The notes under the pieces were generated by a model. That model saw only the letters and a program-made list of their open reading frames with translations. It ran no database searches and was not told the DNA's origin. Below are positions 30,269 through 39,087 of a stretch of DNA of 64,000 nucleotides, piece by piece (position 1 is the first letter of the stretch; each line of letters begins with the position of its first letter). The stretch comes from an uncultured Dehalococcoidia bacterium (GTDB lineage: Bacteria > Chloroflexota > Dehalococcoidia > Lucifugimonadales > Australimonadaceae): NCBI GenBank assembly GCA_958295525.1, contig OY282355.1, positions 62,001 to 126,000 on the forward strand, read 5' to 3'. A program made the translations under genes and the position numbers.

Positions 30269-31456
30269 TCACCCCCGCCCACGTCCGCCCGTTTCGCGGG
30301 CGAACGCCGCCAGCAGAACCGTCGCGGCGAGCAGCAGCGCCCCCATCGTGAAGAACGCCGTCTGCGGAAAGAGATAGTGGTACAGCCCCGCGAGCAGCGC
30401 AGGCCCCGCGACCGCTCCGACGGACTGCGCCAGCGTGGACAGCCCCATATACAGCCCGCGCTCCTCCGCCCCTGCGAGGTCCATCGCATAGGTCTGCGTC
30501 GTGCCGAGCCCCATCGCCTCGCCGACGCCGATCAGCGCGACGGCGATCAGCAGCGCGCCGTAAGTCTCGCTCGCCCCCAGCGCCGCCGCCGCCGCCCCCA
30601 TCGCCAGCAACCCGGGCGCAAGCGACCACTTCCGCCCGTAGCGGTCGGCGATGACTCCGTTCGGAAACGCCCACAGCGTCGTCACCAACGAGGTCAGGCT
30701 GATCAGAGACCCTATCGCCAACGCGTCGAGTCCCAGCGGCCCGGCGGCGTGCACCGGCACGAGCGTCTGCATAATCCCCGCCGTCCCCATTGCGAACACC
30801 GCCGTCGCCGCCGCCACCGCCGCGAACGTCCGGTCGCGGAACGGCGCGAGCGAAAGGCCGCCCCGGCTCCGGCGCGCCCCGCCGACCTCCTCTTGCGGGC
30901 GCGTCTCCTTCACCATCACTAGCACCACGACCACGATGACCGCCTTGCTCACGCCGTTCAGCAAAAAGACGGACTCCAGCCCGAACGCCGCCGCGAACGC
31001 GCCCCCCACCGCCGGCCCCGCCACGAAGCCAAGCCGCGTCGCCATATGCCGCAGCGCGAGCACGCGCCCACGGCTCGCCGTCTGCGTCACGTCCGAGAGC
31101 AACACGTTCGAACTCGTCGCCCACATCGCCACGCCGACCTGCCCAATCAATTCCAACACGAGGAACGTCACATAATCGTCCGCGAAAAACTGCCCAATGT
31201 TGGTCGCCCCGCGCACGATCGGCGCCGTGAGCACGAGCGGCTTGCGCCCGAACCGCTCCGTGAGGAACCCCGTGATCGGCCCCGTGAACGCGCGCGGCAG
31301 CGCGTTCGCCGCCAGCATCACGCCCACCAAGAACACGTTGCCCGTAACCGCGAACGCGAACAGCGGGCGCCCCAGATTCTGCGCGCCCGTCCCGAATCCC
31401 CACGTGAAAAAGGAGAAGAATATCGGCGCGTGAGCGAGACGCGACGAGGAACGCAT
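30269..31456 (-). CDS. MFS transporter, drug-efflux-like (395 aa)
   Basis: A major facilitator protein with twelve hydrophobic segments. The loop GFLTERFGRKPLVLTAPIVR is the MFS loop 2-3 motif (GxLTERFGRKP), and NGVIADRYGRKWSLAPGLLA is its echo in the second half. It probably exports small molecules using the proton gradient; substrate is unknown. I take ATG 31456 (MRSSSRLAHAPIFFSFFTWG); the TTG upstream adds only Arg-rich residues. It lies behind the conserved leader 31479-31582, which encodes a 19-residue peptide, and ends immediately beside a dRS3-like cluster. Confidence 0.85.
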   Translation of the reverse strand: MRSSSRLAHAPIFFSFFTWGFGTGAQNLGRPLFAFAVTGNVFLVGVMLAANALPRAFTGPITGFLTERFGRKPLVLTAPIVRGATNIGQFFADDYVTFLVLELIGQVGVAMWATSSNVLLSDVTQTASRGRVLALRHMATRLGFVAGPAVGGAFAAAFGLESVFLLNGVSKAVIVVVVLVMVKETRPQEEVGGARRSRGGLSLAPFRDRTFAAVAAATAVFAMGTAGIMQTLVPVHAAGPLGLDALAIGSLISLTSLVTTLWAFPNGVIADRYGRKWSLAPGLLAMGAAAAALGASETYGALLIAVALIGVGEAMGLGTTQTYAMDLAGAEERGLYMGLSTLAQSVGAVAGPALLAGLYHYLFPQTAFFTMGALLLAATVLLAAFARETGGRGRG

Positions 31457-31478
31457 CAGAAGGCCGCCGCCGCGCGGC

Positions 31479-31538
31479 CTACGCTCGCCCCGGCGGCCAA
31501 TCCTCAATGCGTTCCATGAGCGGACGGCGTTCGGTCAC
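31479..31538 (-). CDS. 19-aa leader peptide, copy A (ERIEDWPPGR core)
   Basis: A 20-codon frame begins GTG at 31538, preceded by AGGAG about ten bases upstream, and ends TAG at 31479, 22 bases before the MFS start. It encodes MTERRPLMERIEDWPPGRA. A second leader at 36149-36253 encodes the same core ahead of a different MFS gene. Several differences between copies are synonymous, which suggests translation. Confidence 0.5.
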   Translation of the reverse strand: MTERRPLMERIEDWPPGRA

Positions 31539-31582
31539 GGCTGACGGCTCCTGCGGAGGGCGCTTACTCGCGCCGCAGTCTA
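31479..31582 (-). promoter_or_regulatory. Conserved MFS leader, copy A
   Basis: On the minus strand the element begins with the -10-like TAGACT (31577-31582), then GCGGCGCGAG, an AGGAGCCGTCAG ribosome-binding region and the leader-peptide frame. It aligns almost without gaps with 36223-36300 (copy B). A possible translation-controlled attenuator. Confidence 0.5.
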
Positions 31583-31623
31583 ACAGGGGCGGCGAGTGAT
31601 AACATCCGGGCACGGCAAACGCT

Positions 31624-34600
31624 ATGACTGAGACGCCCACCGCAACCGACGTCGCCGGACCCCCCCGCTGGCAACAGGCTAGAGAGGTCGTCGCGCAACT
31701 GCGCGAGATGCCCCGGCAGGCGGCGGAAGCGGAGGCGGAAGTTCGGCTGTATACGTTGCTGGGGCATCTGTTCCCCGCTCTCCGCTACCCGGAGATAGCC
31801 GTGCAATACCCCTCCGGCGACGGCCCGATCGACGTCTACTGCCGCAACGTCGTTTTCGAGACCAAGCGGGAAGGCAAGAAGGACGACGCCCACCCCAAAC
31901 CGGACGGCTCCACGGAGACGCCGGAGGAGCAGGCCGTCCGCTATTTGGACGCCCTAACCGAGAAGCCGAGTTTGTTCTCCTCCGTCGCCAACGGCTGGCG
32001 GGCGGGAATCACGGACGGCAAAGTATGGACGTTCTACGCCTACAACCCCGACCGCGCCGTTCCGCAGGAGAGCCGCCTCACGCCGGTTCGGGAGATACGT
32101 CTGAGCGAGCCTGCGGACGACGACGAATTGCTGGCGTATCTGCGCGGATTCGTCAACCGAACCGTGAAGTCGCCTCCGCCCACCGACGACGAGGGGTGGG
32201 CTAGGGGGCTGGCGCAGCCGTTCATAGACTTGGCGGCGGCATGCGAGCGCAACCCCGGCTACGACGTGAAGCGAATCCTCTGGCGGGACGTGCTGCGGGG
32301 GGCGTACATCGCGCCGCCGTTGGAGAACACCGCTGGAGAGCGCGTCCTTTTCGCGCAGCACACGATGCTCGTGGTCGTCGCCCGCGCCGTCGCGGAGACT
32401 ATCCGCCCCCCCGGCCAGCGGGCGGCGGGGCGGGAGGAACTCCGGCGCGCGCTCACGGAAGGCTTCGCGGCCTGGCTGCTGGATGCGGCGGGCGGCGAGG
32501 GCTTGCGCCGATTGGACGCGGCGATGCAAGAAGTCGACCGCTACGAGTGGCGCGCGCCGAACCGCGACATGCTGAAGAATCTCTACCACGCCGTCATTCC
32601 CCAGAATCTCCGTCACGACTTCGGCGAGTACTACACGCCCGACTGGCTTGCCCGCGCCGTTTGCGAGGAGGTTCTCGACGCTGACTGGCGCAAGGAAACC
32701 ATCGCGAAGGCCGTGGCAGGGGAATCCGCCGGCCCCGCCGTGCTCGACCCCGCCTGCGGTTCGGGCACGTTTTTGTTTCACGCGACGCAACTGCTGCTGG
32801 AGGACGCCCGTCAACATTTGGCGTTGCAAGGCAGCGCCGAGGCGCAGGTCGAAGTTGTCAACAGCCTCGTCGCCGGAATGGACTTGCACCCCGTCGCAGT
32901 CGAACTGGCGAAAACGACAAAGATGCTCGCGCTCGCGGAAGCGACGCCGGACATTGCTTCCGCAAGCGCGAGCATTCCCGCCGACCTGCGCGTCTACCTC
33001 GGTGACAGCCTGCAATGGGAGACGCGCCGCAACGAAGTGCTCCTCGAGGTCGGCGACCGGGTTGATATTCCCACCGACGACCCCGAGGCTCCGCTTTCGC
33101 TGCCTCATTCCTTCGTGACCTCCGAACATTTCACGGAGCGCATTGAACGCATTTTCTCCTACGCCGAAAAGCCGGAGGATGACGGAACCGAACGGCGCTT
33201 AATGGACGAAATTGGCCTCCGTTCCAGCAAAGAGCGGGAGCCTGTCATCGCTGCCTACCGCAGGTTCCGATCCTACATATCTGACCGGCGCAACCACGTT
33301 TGGCGTTGGTATCTTACCCAGCGCGCGCAGCCCATCCGCTTCGCGCAGATCCCGGCGTCCCGATTGGTGGGCAACCCCCCGTGGGTGGTCTACAACGCAA
33401 TGGCTCCCGACCGGCAAGACGAATTCCGCGCCCACGCAGTGGACAGGAACGTCTGGGCGGGGCGCCACCTCGCCACGCAGAACGACCTCGCGGCCACATT
33501 CGTCGCCACGTGCGTCGACTACTACCTGGCGACGGGCGGCGCGTTCGCCTTCGTTCTGCCCTACGCCGCTTTGCGAGCCCGTCATTGGGCGCCCTTCCGC
33601 GAGGGCAATTGGACTTCCACGCAGAATCAAGCGCGGGGCACGCACGTCGACCTGAGCCGCGACGCGTGGGATATGTCCCGCGTCAACGCTCCGCCGTTCC
33701 CTCAAGCCCACTCGTCGGTGGTGTTCGGCGGGAAAGCGCCGGTCGAGAGCAAACCCAACGGCAACATCAAGCCTTTGCGCGGCGCGCTCGAGGCGTCCGG
33801 CTCCGGCGTCTCCACCGGGATGGCGTGGGAAGACGTGAAGCCGCTGCTGCGCTGGGAGCGGCGAACGGAGCGCGCGGTCGCCCGCAGCCCCGCCTACGCC
33901 GACGCTTTTCGGAACGGCGCGACGCTCTTTCCGCAGCCCCTTGCCGTTTTCGAGCGGCCCAAGTCGCAGGCGCGGGGCGTCGTCTACTTCCGCACCAACA
34001 AGGGCAAGGGGAATTGGCGCGGCTGCGAAAGAGACGGCGACGTCGAGGAGCAATTCGTCAAACCCGCGCTCTTCTCGCGGCTGCTGATTCCGTTCGGAAC
34101 GCTCGGCTACTCCCACGTCATCGCCCCGTTTGCGAAAGACGGGAAGAGTTTGCTCGCCAGGTCGCCGCAGGGCTCCGGCGCCCACCGCTTCCGCTCGTTC
34201 TGGGGTTGGGCCGACGAGCAGTGGCGCGGCAACGGCAGCGGACGCCCGCCGCTTACGCTGATTGGCCAGATAAACTACCAAGGCAAACTGTCGGCGCAAC
34301 TCGGGGTCGACTACTCGTCATGGAAGGTTGTCTACCCCAAGTCAGGTTCGTGGCTTGCGGCGGCTGTGATTCCTTCCTCAATCATTGCGGATGGAACGTG
34401 TTACTGGCGCGTGAGCGCAAGGGATGAATCGCACTACCTATCCGCTGTTTTCAACGCGCGGCCGCTGGCGGCCTTCTTCAATGAGCAATGCCGCAATTCC
34501 GATCGAGACTTTCACAAGGGGCCGGTGGAGAATCTGCCGATCCCTGCCTACGAGAGGAGCGACAGGCATCACATCAACCTGACGCGGCAGTCGCGGCGGG

Positions 34601-34752
34601 CGCACGAGCGCGTCGCGGCGCTGGTCGCGGAGCGGCAGTCGGCGGGGAGACGGATTGGGCGCAACGACGTCCTGCGCGACCCGGCGATGCAGCCGATTCT
34701 CGCCAGCATAGACGAATCAGCGCGGGCCATCCTGCCGGACTATTGCGCCTGA
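31624..34752 (+). CDS. Type IIG restriction-modification enzyme (single chain)
   Basis: A 1042-residue bifunctional enzyme. The N-terminal nuclease of PD-(D/E)xK type shows GPIDVYCRNVVFETKREGKK (Glu79-Thr-Lys81). A helical connector follows, then a gamma-class N6-adenine methyltransferase with motif I VLDPACGSGTFLFHA (about 374-388) and motif IV GNPPWVVYNA (NPPW near 584). The last 350 residues carry the target-recognition domain (IGQINYQGKLSAQLGVDYSS). Fused nuclease, methylase and specificity on one chain is the Eco57I/MmeI arrangement, requiring no partner. It is divergent from the MFS gene. Recognition sequence cannot be predicted. Confidence 0.85.
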   Translation: MTETPTATDVAGPPRWQQAREVVAQLREMPRQAAEAEAEVRLYTLLGHLFPALRYPEIAVQYPSGDGPIDVYCRNVVFETKREGKKDDAHPKPDGSTETPEEQAVRYLDALTEKPSLFSSVANGWRAGITDGKVWTFYAYNPDRAVPQESRLTPVREIRLSEPADDDELLAYLRGFVNRTVKSPPPTDDEGWARGLAQPFIDLAAACERNPGYDVKRILWRDVLRGAYIAPPLENTAGERVLFAQHTMLVVVARAVAETIRPPGQRAAGREELRRALTEGFAAWLLDAAGGEGLRRLDAAMQEVDRYEWRAPNRDMLKNLYHAVIPQNLRHDFGEYYTPDWLARAVCEEVLDADWRKETIAKAVAGESAGPAVLDPACGSGTFLFHATQLLLEDARQHLALQGSAEAQVEVVNSLVAGMDLHPVAVELAKTTKMLALAEATPDIASASASIPADLRVYLGDSLQWETRRNEVLLEVGDRVDIPTDDPEAPLSLPHSFVTSEHFTERIERIFSYAEKPEDDGTERRLMDEIGLRSSKEREPVIAAYRRFRSYISDRRNHVWRWYLTQRAQPIRFAQIPASRLVGNPPWVVYNAMAPDRQDEFRAHAVDRNVWAGRHLATQNDLAATFVATCVDYYLATGGAFAFVLPYAALRARHWAPFREGNWTSTQNQARGTHVDLSRDAWDMSRVNAPPFPQAHSSVVFGGKAPVESKPNGNIKPLRGALEASGSGVSTGMAWEDVKPLLRWERRTERAVARSPAYADAFRNGATLFPQPLAVFERPKSQARGVVYFRTNKGKGNWRGCERDGDVEEQFVKPALFSRLLIPFGTLGYSHVIAPFAKDGKSLLARSPQGSGAHRFRSFWGWADEQWRGNGSGRPPLTLIGQINYQGKLSAQLGVDYSSWKVVYPKSGSWLAAAVIPSSIIADGTCYWRVSARDESHYLSAVFNARPLAAFFNEQCRNSDRDFHKGPVENLPIPAYERSDRHHINLTRQSRRAHERVAALVAERQSAGRRIGRNDVLRDPAMQPILASIDESARAILPDYCA

Positions 34753-34778
34753 GGAGGCCCTCGCCCCATCCTCCCGTC

Positions 34779-34798
34779 ATTCCCGCGAAGGCGGGAAT
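34779..34798 (-). repeat. dRS3-like palindrome, single copy (reverse)
   Basis: One copy with loop GAAG followed by CTCGCCCC, between the convergent type IIG and MFS genes. Confidence 0.9.
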
Positions 34799-34822
34799 CT
34801 CGCCCCCGCTCGCCCCCGCCCC

Positions 34823-36130
34823 CTACGCCCCTCCCCCAGGCTTGCGCGGCGGCTTCGCCAGCGCCACCGCGAACAGCGCGGCCAGCAGCGCCACGAGAAA
34901 AATGAGAAACGCCAGCGTGTAACTCTCGCGCGCGTCGTAGATCCACCCGGCCAAAATCGCCCCCGTCGCCGCGAACGGGCCCGACAGCAACTGCGAGAGC
35001 CCCCGTATCGCCCCCAAATGCCGCCGCCCGAAATAGTTGGCGAACAGCACCACCTGCGCCACCGTCCATCCGCCCGTCCCCAGCCCGAACACCACCCCGA
35101 ACGCCGCCGCCATCGGAATGTTGTCCGCGAAGATCAGCATCGCCATCGCAACGCAGGACAGCGCCGTCGCGAGCGCCGCGCCCCAGCGCGCGTGGAACTT
35201 GTCCATCAGCGCTCCCCATCCGTAGGCCGACACCGCCGCCGTTCCCATAATGATGAAAACGAACGCCCCGGAGAACTCCCGCGGCGCCCCTCGCGCCTCC
35301 ACGCTCGGCACCGCGTGCACGTTCACCGCCGTCTGCGCGAAAAAGACGATCATCGTGGCGACCGTCAGCAGCCAGAACGCCGGCGTCCGCCGCGCCTCCG
35401 CCAGCGTGAACGAAACCTCCCCGCTCGCGTCCGCCCCGCCTGCCCGCCGCGGGTCCGCCGCGCTCGCGGGCGCGCCGTCCGGCAGCATCCCGTAGTCCTC
35501 CGGCCTCCGCCGGATGAACAGCCAGCCGGGAATCACGATCAGCGCGAACGTCATCACCGCCAGCGCGGCGTAGGCGTGCCGCCACGAATACGCGATGATC
35601 AGCGGCGTCGCCACCGCCAGCGGAACCAGCGCCTGCCCGGCGCGCAGCCCGATGCTGATGAACGAAACGGCGCGCCCCCGCTTGCTCACGAACCAGTTGC
35701 CCACCGCCACCATCGTCCCCATATGCACGCCCGTGAGCGCCGCCGTCCGCCCGACGCCGAACAGCGCCCAAAACTGCCAAACCTCCTGCATCAACGCCAG
35801 CCCCGCGAGCGCCGCCGTGATCGTCAGCCCCGCGATCACAATCGCCATCCGCGCCCCGTAGCGGTCGAGGCTGCTTCCGATGGCCGCCGCCCCCGCCGCC
35901 CCGCACAAACTGCCGATGGCGAACGCCGCCGAAATCTCCGCCCGCGTCCAGCCCAACTCCTCGCTGATCGGCGTCACGAACACGGAGAGCACGGTCCCGT
36001 ACATCGGCACCTGCGCGAACGCGATGACCGTCGACGCCGAGACGATCCCCCAGCCGAAAAAGACGCGCTTGAACGGCCAGAACGCGGGCGCGGCGGGGCG
36101 CGGTGGCGGGCGCATCGAATGGCCGCTCAC
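34823..36130 (-). CDS. MFS transporter, MCT/oxalate-formate antiporter type
   Basis: A 435-residue major facilitator. It opens with FFGWGIVSASTVIAFAQVPM and SVFVTPISEELGWTRAEIS, patterns of the monocarboxylate/oxalate-formate antiporter subgroup, with IGSSLDRYGARMAI in loop 2-3 and a long central loop after RRRPEDYGMLPDG. It probably moves a small carboxylate. The GTG at 36130 has an AAGGTAAGG stretch about 18 bases upstream; ATG 36115 is an equally possible start. It is preceded by the second copy of the ERIEDWPPGR leader, although this MFS is of a different subfamily from the one behind copy A. Confidence 0.85.
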   Translation of the reverse strand: MSGHSMRPPPRPAAPAFWPFKRVFFGWGIVSASTVIAFAQVPMYGTVLSVFVTPISEELGWTRAEISAAFAIGSLCGAAGAAAIGSSLDRYGARMAIVIAGLTITAALAGLALMQEVWQFWALFGVGRTAALTGVHMGTMVAVGNWFVSKRGRAVSFISIGLRAGQALVPLAVATPLIIAYSWRHAYAALAVMTFALIVIPGWLFIRRRPEDYGMLPDGAPASAADPRRAGGADASGEVSFTLAEARRTPAFWLLTVATMIVFFAQTAVNVHAVPSVEARGAPREFSGAFVFIIMGTAAVSAYGWGALMDKFHARWGAALATALSCVAMAMLIFADNIPMAAAFGVVFGLGTGGWTVAQVVLFANYFGRRHLGAIRGLSQLLSGPFAATGAILAGWIYDARESYTLAFLIFLVALLAALFAVALAKPPRKPGGGA

Positions 36131-36148
36131 GCGAACCCGGCGGCGCCC

Positions 36149-36253
36149 TTACCTTCCGGCGGAGCGCGCCGCCTCTCGCGGGCGCCCCCCAACGGCGCCG
36201 CGACCCGGCGGCCAATCCTCGATGCGTTCCCTGAACGGGCGGCGTCCAATCAC
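36149..36253 (-). CDS. 34-aa leader peptide, copy B (ERIEDWPPGR core)
   Basis: A GTG-started frame beginning MIGRRPFRERIEDWPPGRGA and ending TAA 36149, 18 bases before the GTG of the MFS gene. The ribosome-binding AGGAG is at the same distance as in copy A. Beyond the core the peptide continues with an Arg/Gly/Ala-rich tail absent from copy A. Confidence 0.45.
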   Translation of the reverse strand: MIGRRPFRERIEDWPPGRGAVGGRPREAARSAGR

Positions 36254-36300
36254 GTCTGACGGCTCCTGCGGATGCGCTTCCTCGCGCCGCAGTCTAGCAG
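36223..36300 (-). promoter_or_regulatory. Conserved MFS leader, copy B
   Basis: TAGACT (36291-36296) overlaps the TAG stop codon of the helicase gene, followed by GCGGCGCGAG, the AGGAGCCGTCAG region and the peptide start, in the same order and spacing (within one base) as copy A. Confidence 0.5.
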
Positions 36301-38597
36301 ACCGGCGAGCCGCGCCCGAGCAGCCCGCGCAGCAGGTCGGACGCCACGCGCTTGTCCAACGGAAAATTGTTGTTGCCGCACTTCGGCGACTGAATGCAGG
36401 AAGGGCAGCCCTCCGCGCAGCCGCACTCCTCCACCACGCCCAGCGTCGCGTCCAGCAACTCCTCGATGATCGCGTAGGCGTGCTCCGCGATGCCGACGCC
36501 CCCAGGATGGCCGTCGTAGATGAACACCTGCGGCGCGCCCGTGTCCGGGTGCATCGCCGTGGACACGCCGCCGATGTCGTTGCGGTCGCACAGCGCGAAC
36601 AGCGGCAGAACGCCAATCGCCGCGTGCTCCGCCGCGTGCAGCCCGCCGGGGAGGTCGAGGCGTTCCTGTTTGACGCGCGCCTCCAGATCCGGCGGAAGGT
36701 CGAACCACACCGCCGTCGTGGGGAAGACGAAGGGAGGCAAACGGAGCCCGGTTTCGCCCAGGCTTTCGTCCCGCCGCTCCGCCGAATAGAAGTTGCGCTT
36801 GCGGAACCCCACCACCTGCCGCGAAACCTCCACCTCGCCGAAGCAGACCTCCGCGCCCCGCAGCGCCTTCGCCGTTTTCGCCTTCGTGACGCGGATGTCC
36901 GTCACCTCCCGGGCGTCCGTGTAGTAGGCGGCGTCGCTCCGCGTCAGGTAGGCCGTCCGCGCCTCGATGTTCAGCGACTCCACGACGTAGGATTCGCCGA
37001 GGTGCAGATAGACCGCGCCCGGGTGCAACTGGCTGAACGCCGACGCCTCGTCCACGCTCTCCATAACGCGCCCCGACCGCGACTCCACCACGGCGTACTC
37101 CGACCGCGTCGCGGAGCGGATGTTCACGTCCGCCGCCGGATAGCGGACGGAGGGGTCAACGAACCATCGCCCGTTCTCCCGCCGCAGCGCGCCCTCCTTG
37201 CCGAGCGCCTCGGCCTGCGCCGCGAACTCCTCGCCGAACAGCGGCCCGTCGTCCTCGTCGCGCAAGGGGAGTTCGTAGGCGGCCGCCTTGAGATGCGGGC
37301 CCAGCACGTAGGGGTTCTCGGGCCGGATGCGCGCGTGCTCGTGCGAACGTCCGAAAACGAAGTCGGGGCGGCGCATCAGATACTGGTCCAACGGGCCGTC
37401 CCGCGCGATGAGCACGCTCAGGGAACTCTCTTGCGCGCGCCCGCTGCGCCCCGCCTGCTGCCACGTGCTCGCCACGCTTCCCGGATACCCCGCGAGCGCC
37501 GTCGCGTCCAGCCCGCCGACGTCTATTCCCAACTCCAGCGCGTTCGTCGCCACCACTCCCAGCAGTTCGCCCTCCAGCATTCCTCGCTCCACGGCGCGCC
37601 GCTCCTCCGGCAGATACGTTCCCCGGTACGGGCGGACGCGCTCCGCCAGCGCCGCGTCGTCCGTTCGCAGACGGTCGCGCGCCGCCATGTAGACCAACTC
37701 CGCCTGCCGCCGCGTCCGCACGAACACGAGCGTCCTCGCGCCGCGCCGCATCAGCGTCTCCAGCAGCGTCGCCGCCGCGCTGGGGGCGGACGCCCGCGAC
37801 CCTTCCGCGTCTATCACGGGCGGATTCCAAAAGACGAACTGCTTCTCGCCGCGCGGCGCGCCGTCCTCGTCTATCACCTCCGCCGGCCTGCCGGTCAGCC
37901 GCTCCGCGAGTTCCCCTGCGTTGGCGATCGTCGCCGAGCAGAGAACGAACGACGGATCGCTTCCGTACTGCGCGCAGAGCCGCCGCAACCGCCGCAGCAC
38001 GTTCGCCACGTGCGACCCGAACACGCCCCTGTAGACGTGCATCTCGTCTATGACAACGTAGCGCAGCGACCGGAGCAGCCGCGCCCAAAGCGAATGGTTC
38101 GGCAGAAGCCCCACGTGCAGCATATCGGGGTTCGTGAACACTACCCGCGCCGACCGCCGTATCGCGCTCCGCTCCCCCGACGGCGTGTCGCCGTCGAATA
38201 TCTCCACCTGGGACGCGAGTTTCGACGGCAGCAGCCCGCGCAATCCGCGCAACTGGTCTTGCGTGAGCGCTTTCGTCGGGAAGAGGTAGAGCGCGCGGGC
38301 GGAGGGGTCGGTCAGCAGCGCCTGCGCGACCGGAACGTGATAGCACAGGCTCTTGCCGCTCGCCGTGGGCGTGACGAGCGCGACGTCCCGCCCTTGCAGC
38401 GCCGCGTCCACAGCCTGCGCCTGGTGCGTGTAGAGCGGCAGCAGCCCGCGTTCGCCCAGCGCGGCCTCGATGCGCGGGTCGAGGCTCTTCGGCGTCTCTC
38501 CGCTCGATGCCGTCCGGGCCGCGATCTCCTGGACGTGCGCCAGTTCCCCGCGCAGCGCGCCGGTTCGGAGATGCTCCACGAAGCGCGCCGCGTCCAC
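36294..38597 (-). CDS. DEAD/DEAH-box helicase with DUF1998 (MrfA/YprA type)
   Basis: A 767-residue superfamily 2 DNA helicase. Walker A is TPTASGKSLCYHVP, the Walker B box is VIDEMHVYRGVFGSHVANVL (DEMH), and helicase domain 2 carries LELGIDVGGLDATALAGYPG and QQAGRSGR. The C-terminal MZB/DUF1998 region ends in CGCAEGCPSC...CGNNNF, four metal-binding cysteines. MrfA of Bacillus subtilis has this layout and takes part in excision repair of mitomycin lesions; the same role is inferred. It overlaps nothing but begins one base after the DUF503 gene ends, so the two are co-transcribed. Confidence 0.9.
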   Translation of the reverse strand: MDAARFVEHLRTGALRGELAHVQEIAARTASSGETPKSLDPRIEAALGERGLLPLYTHQAQAVDAALQGRDVALVTPTASGKSLCYHVPVAQALLTDPSARALYLFPTKALTQDQLRGLRGLLPSKLASQVEIFDGDTPSGERSAIRRSARVVFTNPDMLHVGLLPNHSLWARLLRSLRYVVIDEMHVYRGVFGSHVANVLRRLRRLCAQYGSDPSFVLCSATIANAGELAERLTGRPAEVIDEDGAPRGEKQFVFWNPPVIDAEGSRASAPSAAATLLETLMRRGARTLVFVRTRRQAELVYMAARDRLRTDDAALAERVRPYRGTYLPEERRAVERGMLEGELLGVVATNALELGIDVGGLDATALAGYPGSVASTWQQAGRSGRAQESSLSVLIARDGPLDQYLMRRPDFVFGRSHEHARIRPENPYVLGPHLKAAAYELPLRDEDDGPLFGEEFAAQAEALGKEGALRRENGRWFVDPSVRYPAADVNIRSATRSEYAVVESRSGRVMESVDEASAFSQLHPGAVYLHLGESYVVESLNIEARTAYLTRSDAAYYTDAREVTDIRVTKAKTAKALRGAEVCFGEVEVSRQVVGFRKRNFYSAERRDESLGETGLRLPPFVFPTTAVWFDLPPDLEARVKQERLDLPGGLHAAEHAAIGVLPLFALCDRNDIGGVSTAMHPDTGAPQVFIYDGHPGGVGIAEHAYAIIEELLDATLGVVEECGCAEGCPSCIQSPKCGNNNFPLDKRVASDLLRGLLGRGSPVC

Positions 38598-38598
38598 G

Positions 38599-38898
38599 TC
38601 AATCCCACTCCCCGGCGGCCACCGACCGCTCGGCGCTCACCAGTTCCGCGTCCGCCGGATGCGCCTCCGCGAACACGGCGGCCTTGTCCAGCATCTCGAC
38701 CGCGTGGGAATAGTCGTTGCTGACGCAGACGACGCCGATCACCAGGCGGCGATGCTCGTCCATCGCGTCCACCTCCGCAGCGGCCAAGTTGAACCGGCCG
38801 CGCAGCCGCTCGATGAGCGACCGCGACGCCCGGCGCTTGCCCTTGAGCGAATCGTTGCCCGGCAGCCGGAAGGTGAGGCGGCAGGAGCCAATGTACAA
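38599..38898 (-). CDS. DUF503 (YlxP-like) small protein
   Basis: A 99-residue protein beginning YIGSCRLTFRLPGNDSLKGK, with RRASRSLIERLRGRFNLAAA and VIGVVCVSNDYSHAVEMLDK, matching the DUF503/YlxP family, a ferredoxin-like fold of unknown role often found near ribosome-maturation genes. The start codon is TTG without a strong Shine-Dalgarno; TATAGT at 38931-38936 is the likely -10 box. Here it is paired with the MrfA-type helicase. Confidence 0.85.
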   Translation of the reverse strand: MYIGSCRLTFRLPGNDSLKGKRRASRSLIERLRGRFNLAAAEVDAMDEHRRLVIGVVCVSNDYSHAVEMLDKAAVFAEAHPADAELVSAERSVAAGEWD

Positions 38899-39048
38899 GG
38901 CTAATCCACAGGGTCGGGGATTCGGGCCCCACTATAGCGCTCCCTCTGCGCCGCTCCGCCATTCCCGAGCGTCCGAATCCGCGGGGCCCCCCGCGTTCCC
39001 TATGCCGTTCCCTCCGCGTCCTTGTCCCCCCGGTTGCGAGCCTGCTGC

Positions 39049-39071
39049 TATCATTCACAAACGCTTCACAA
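39049..39071 (+). promoter_or_regulatory. rex promoter with two TTCACAA half-sites
   Basis: TATCAT at 39049-39054 is a -10 candidate. TTCACAA occurs at 39054-39060 and 39065-39071, in direct orientation and 11 bases start to start, i.e. one helical turn. TTCACAA is half of the usual Rex operator (TTGTGAA-N6-TTCACAA), so autoregulation by Rex is likely, with an unusual half-site arrangement. Confidence 0.55.
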
Positions 39072-39087
39072 TCGGAGGGCGAGCGGT

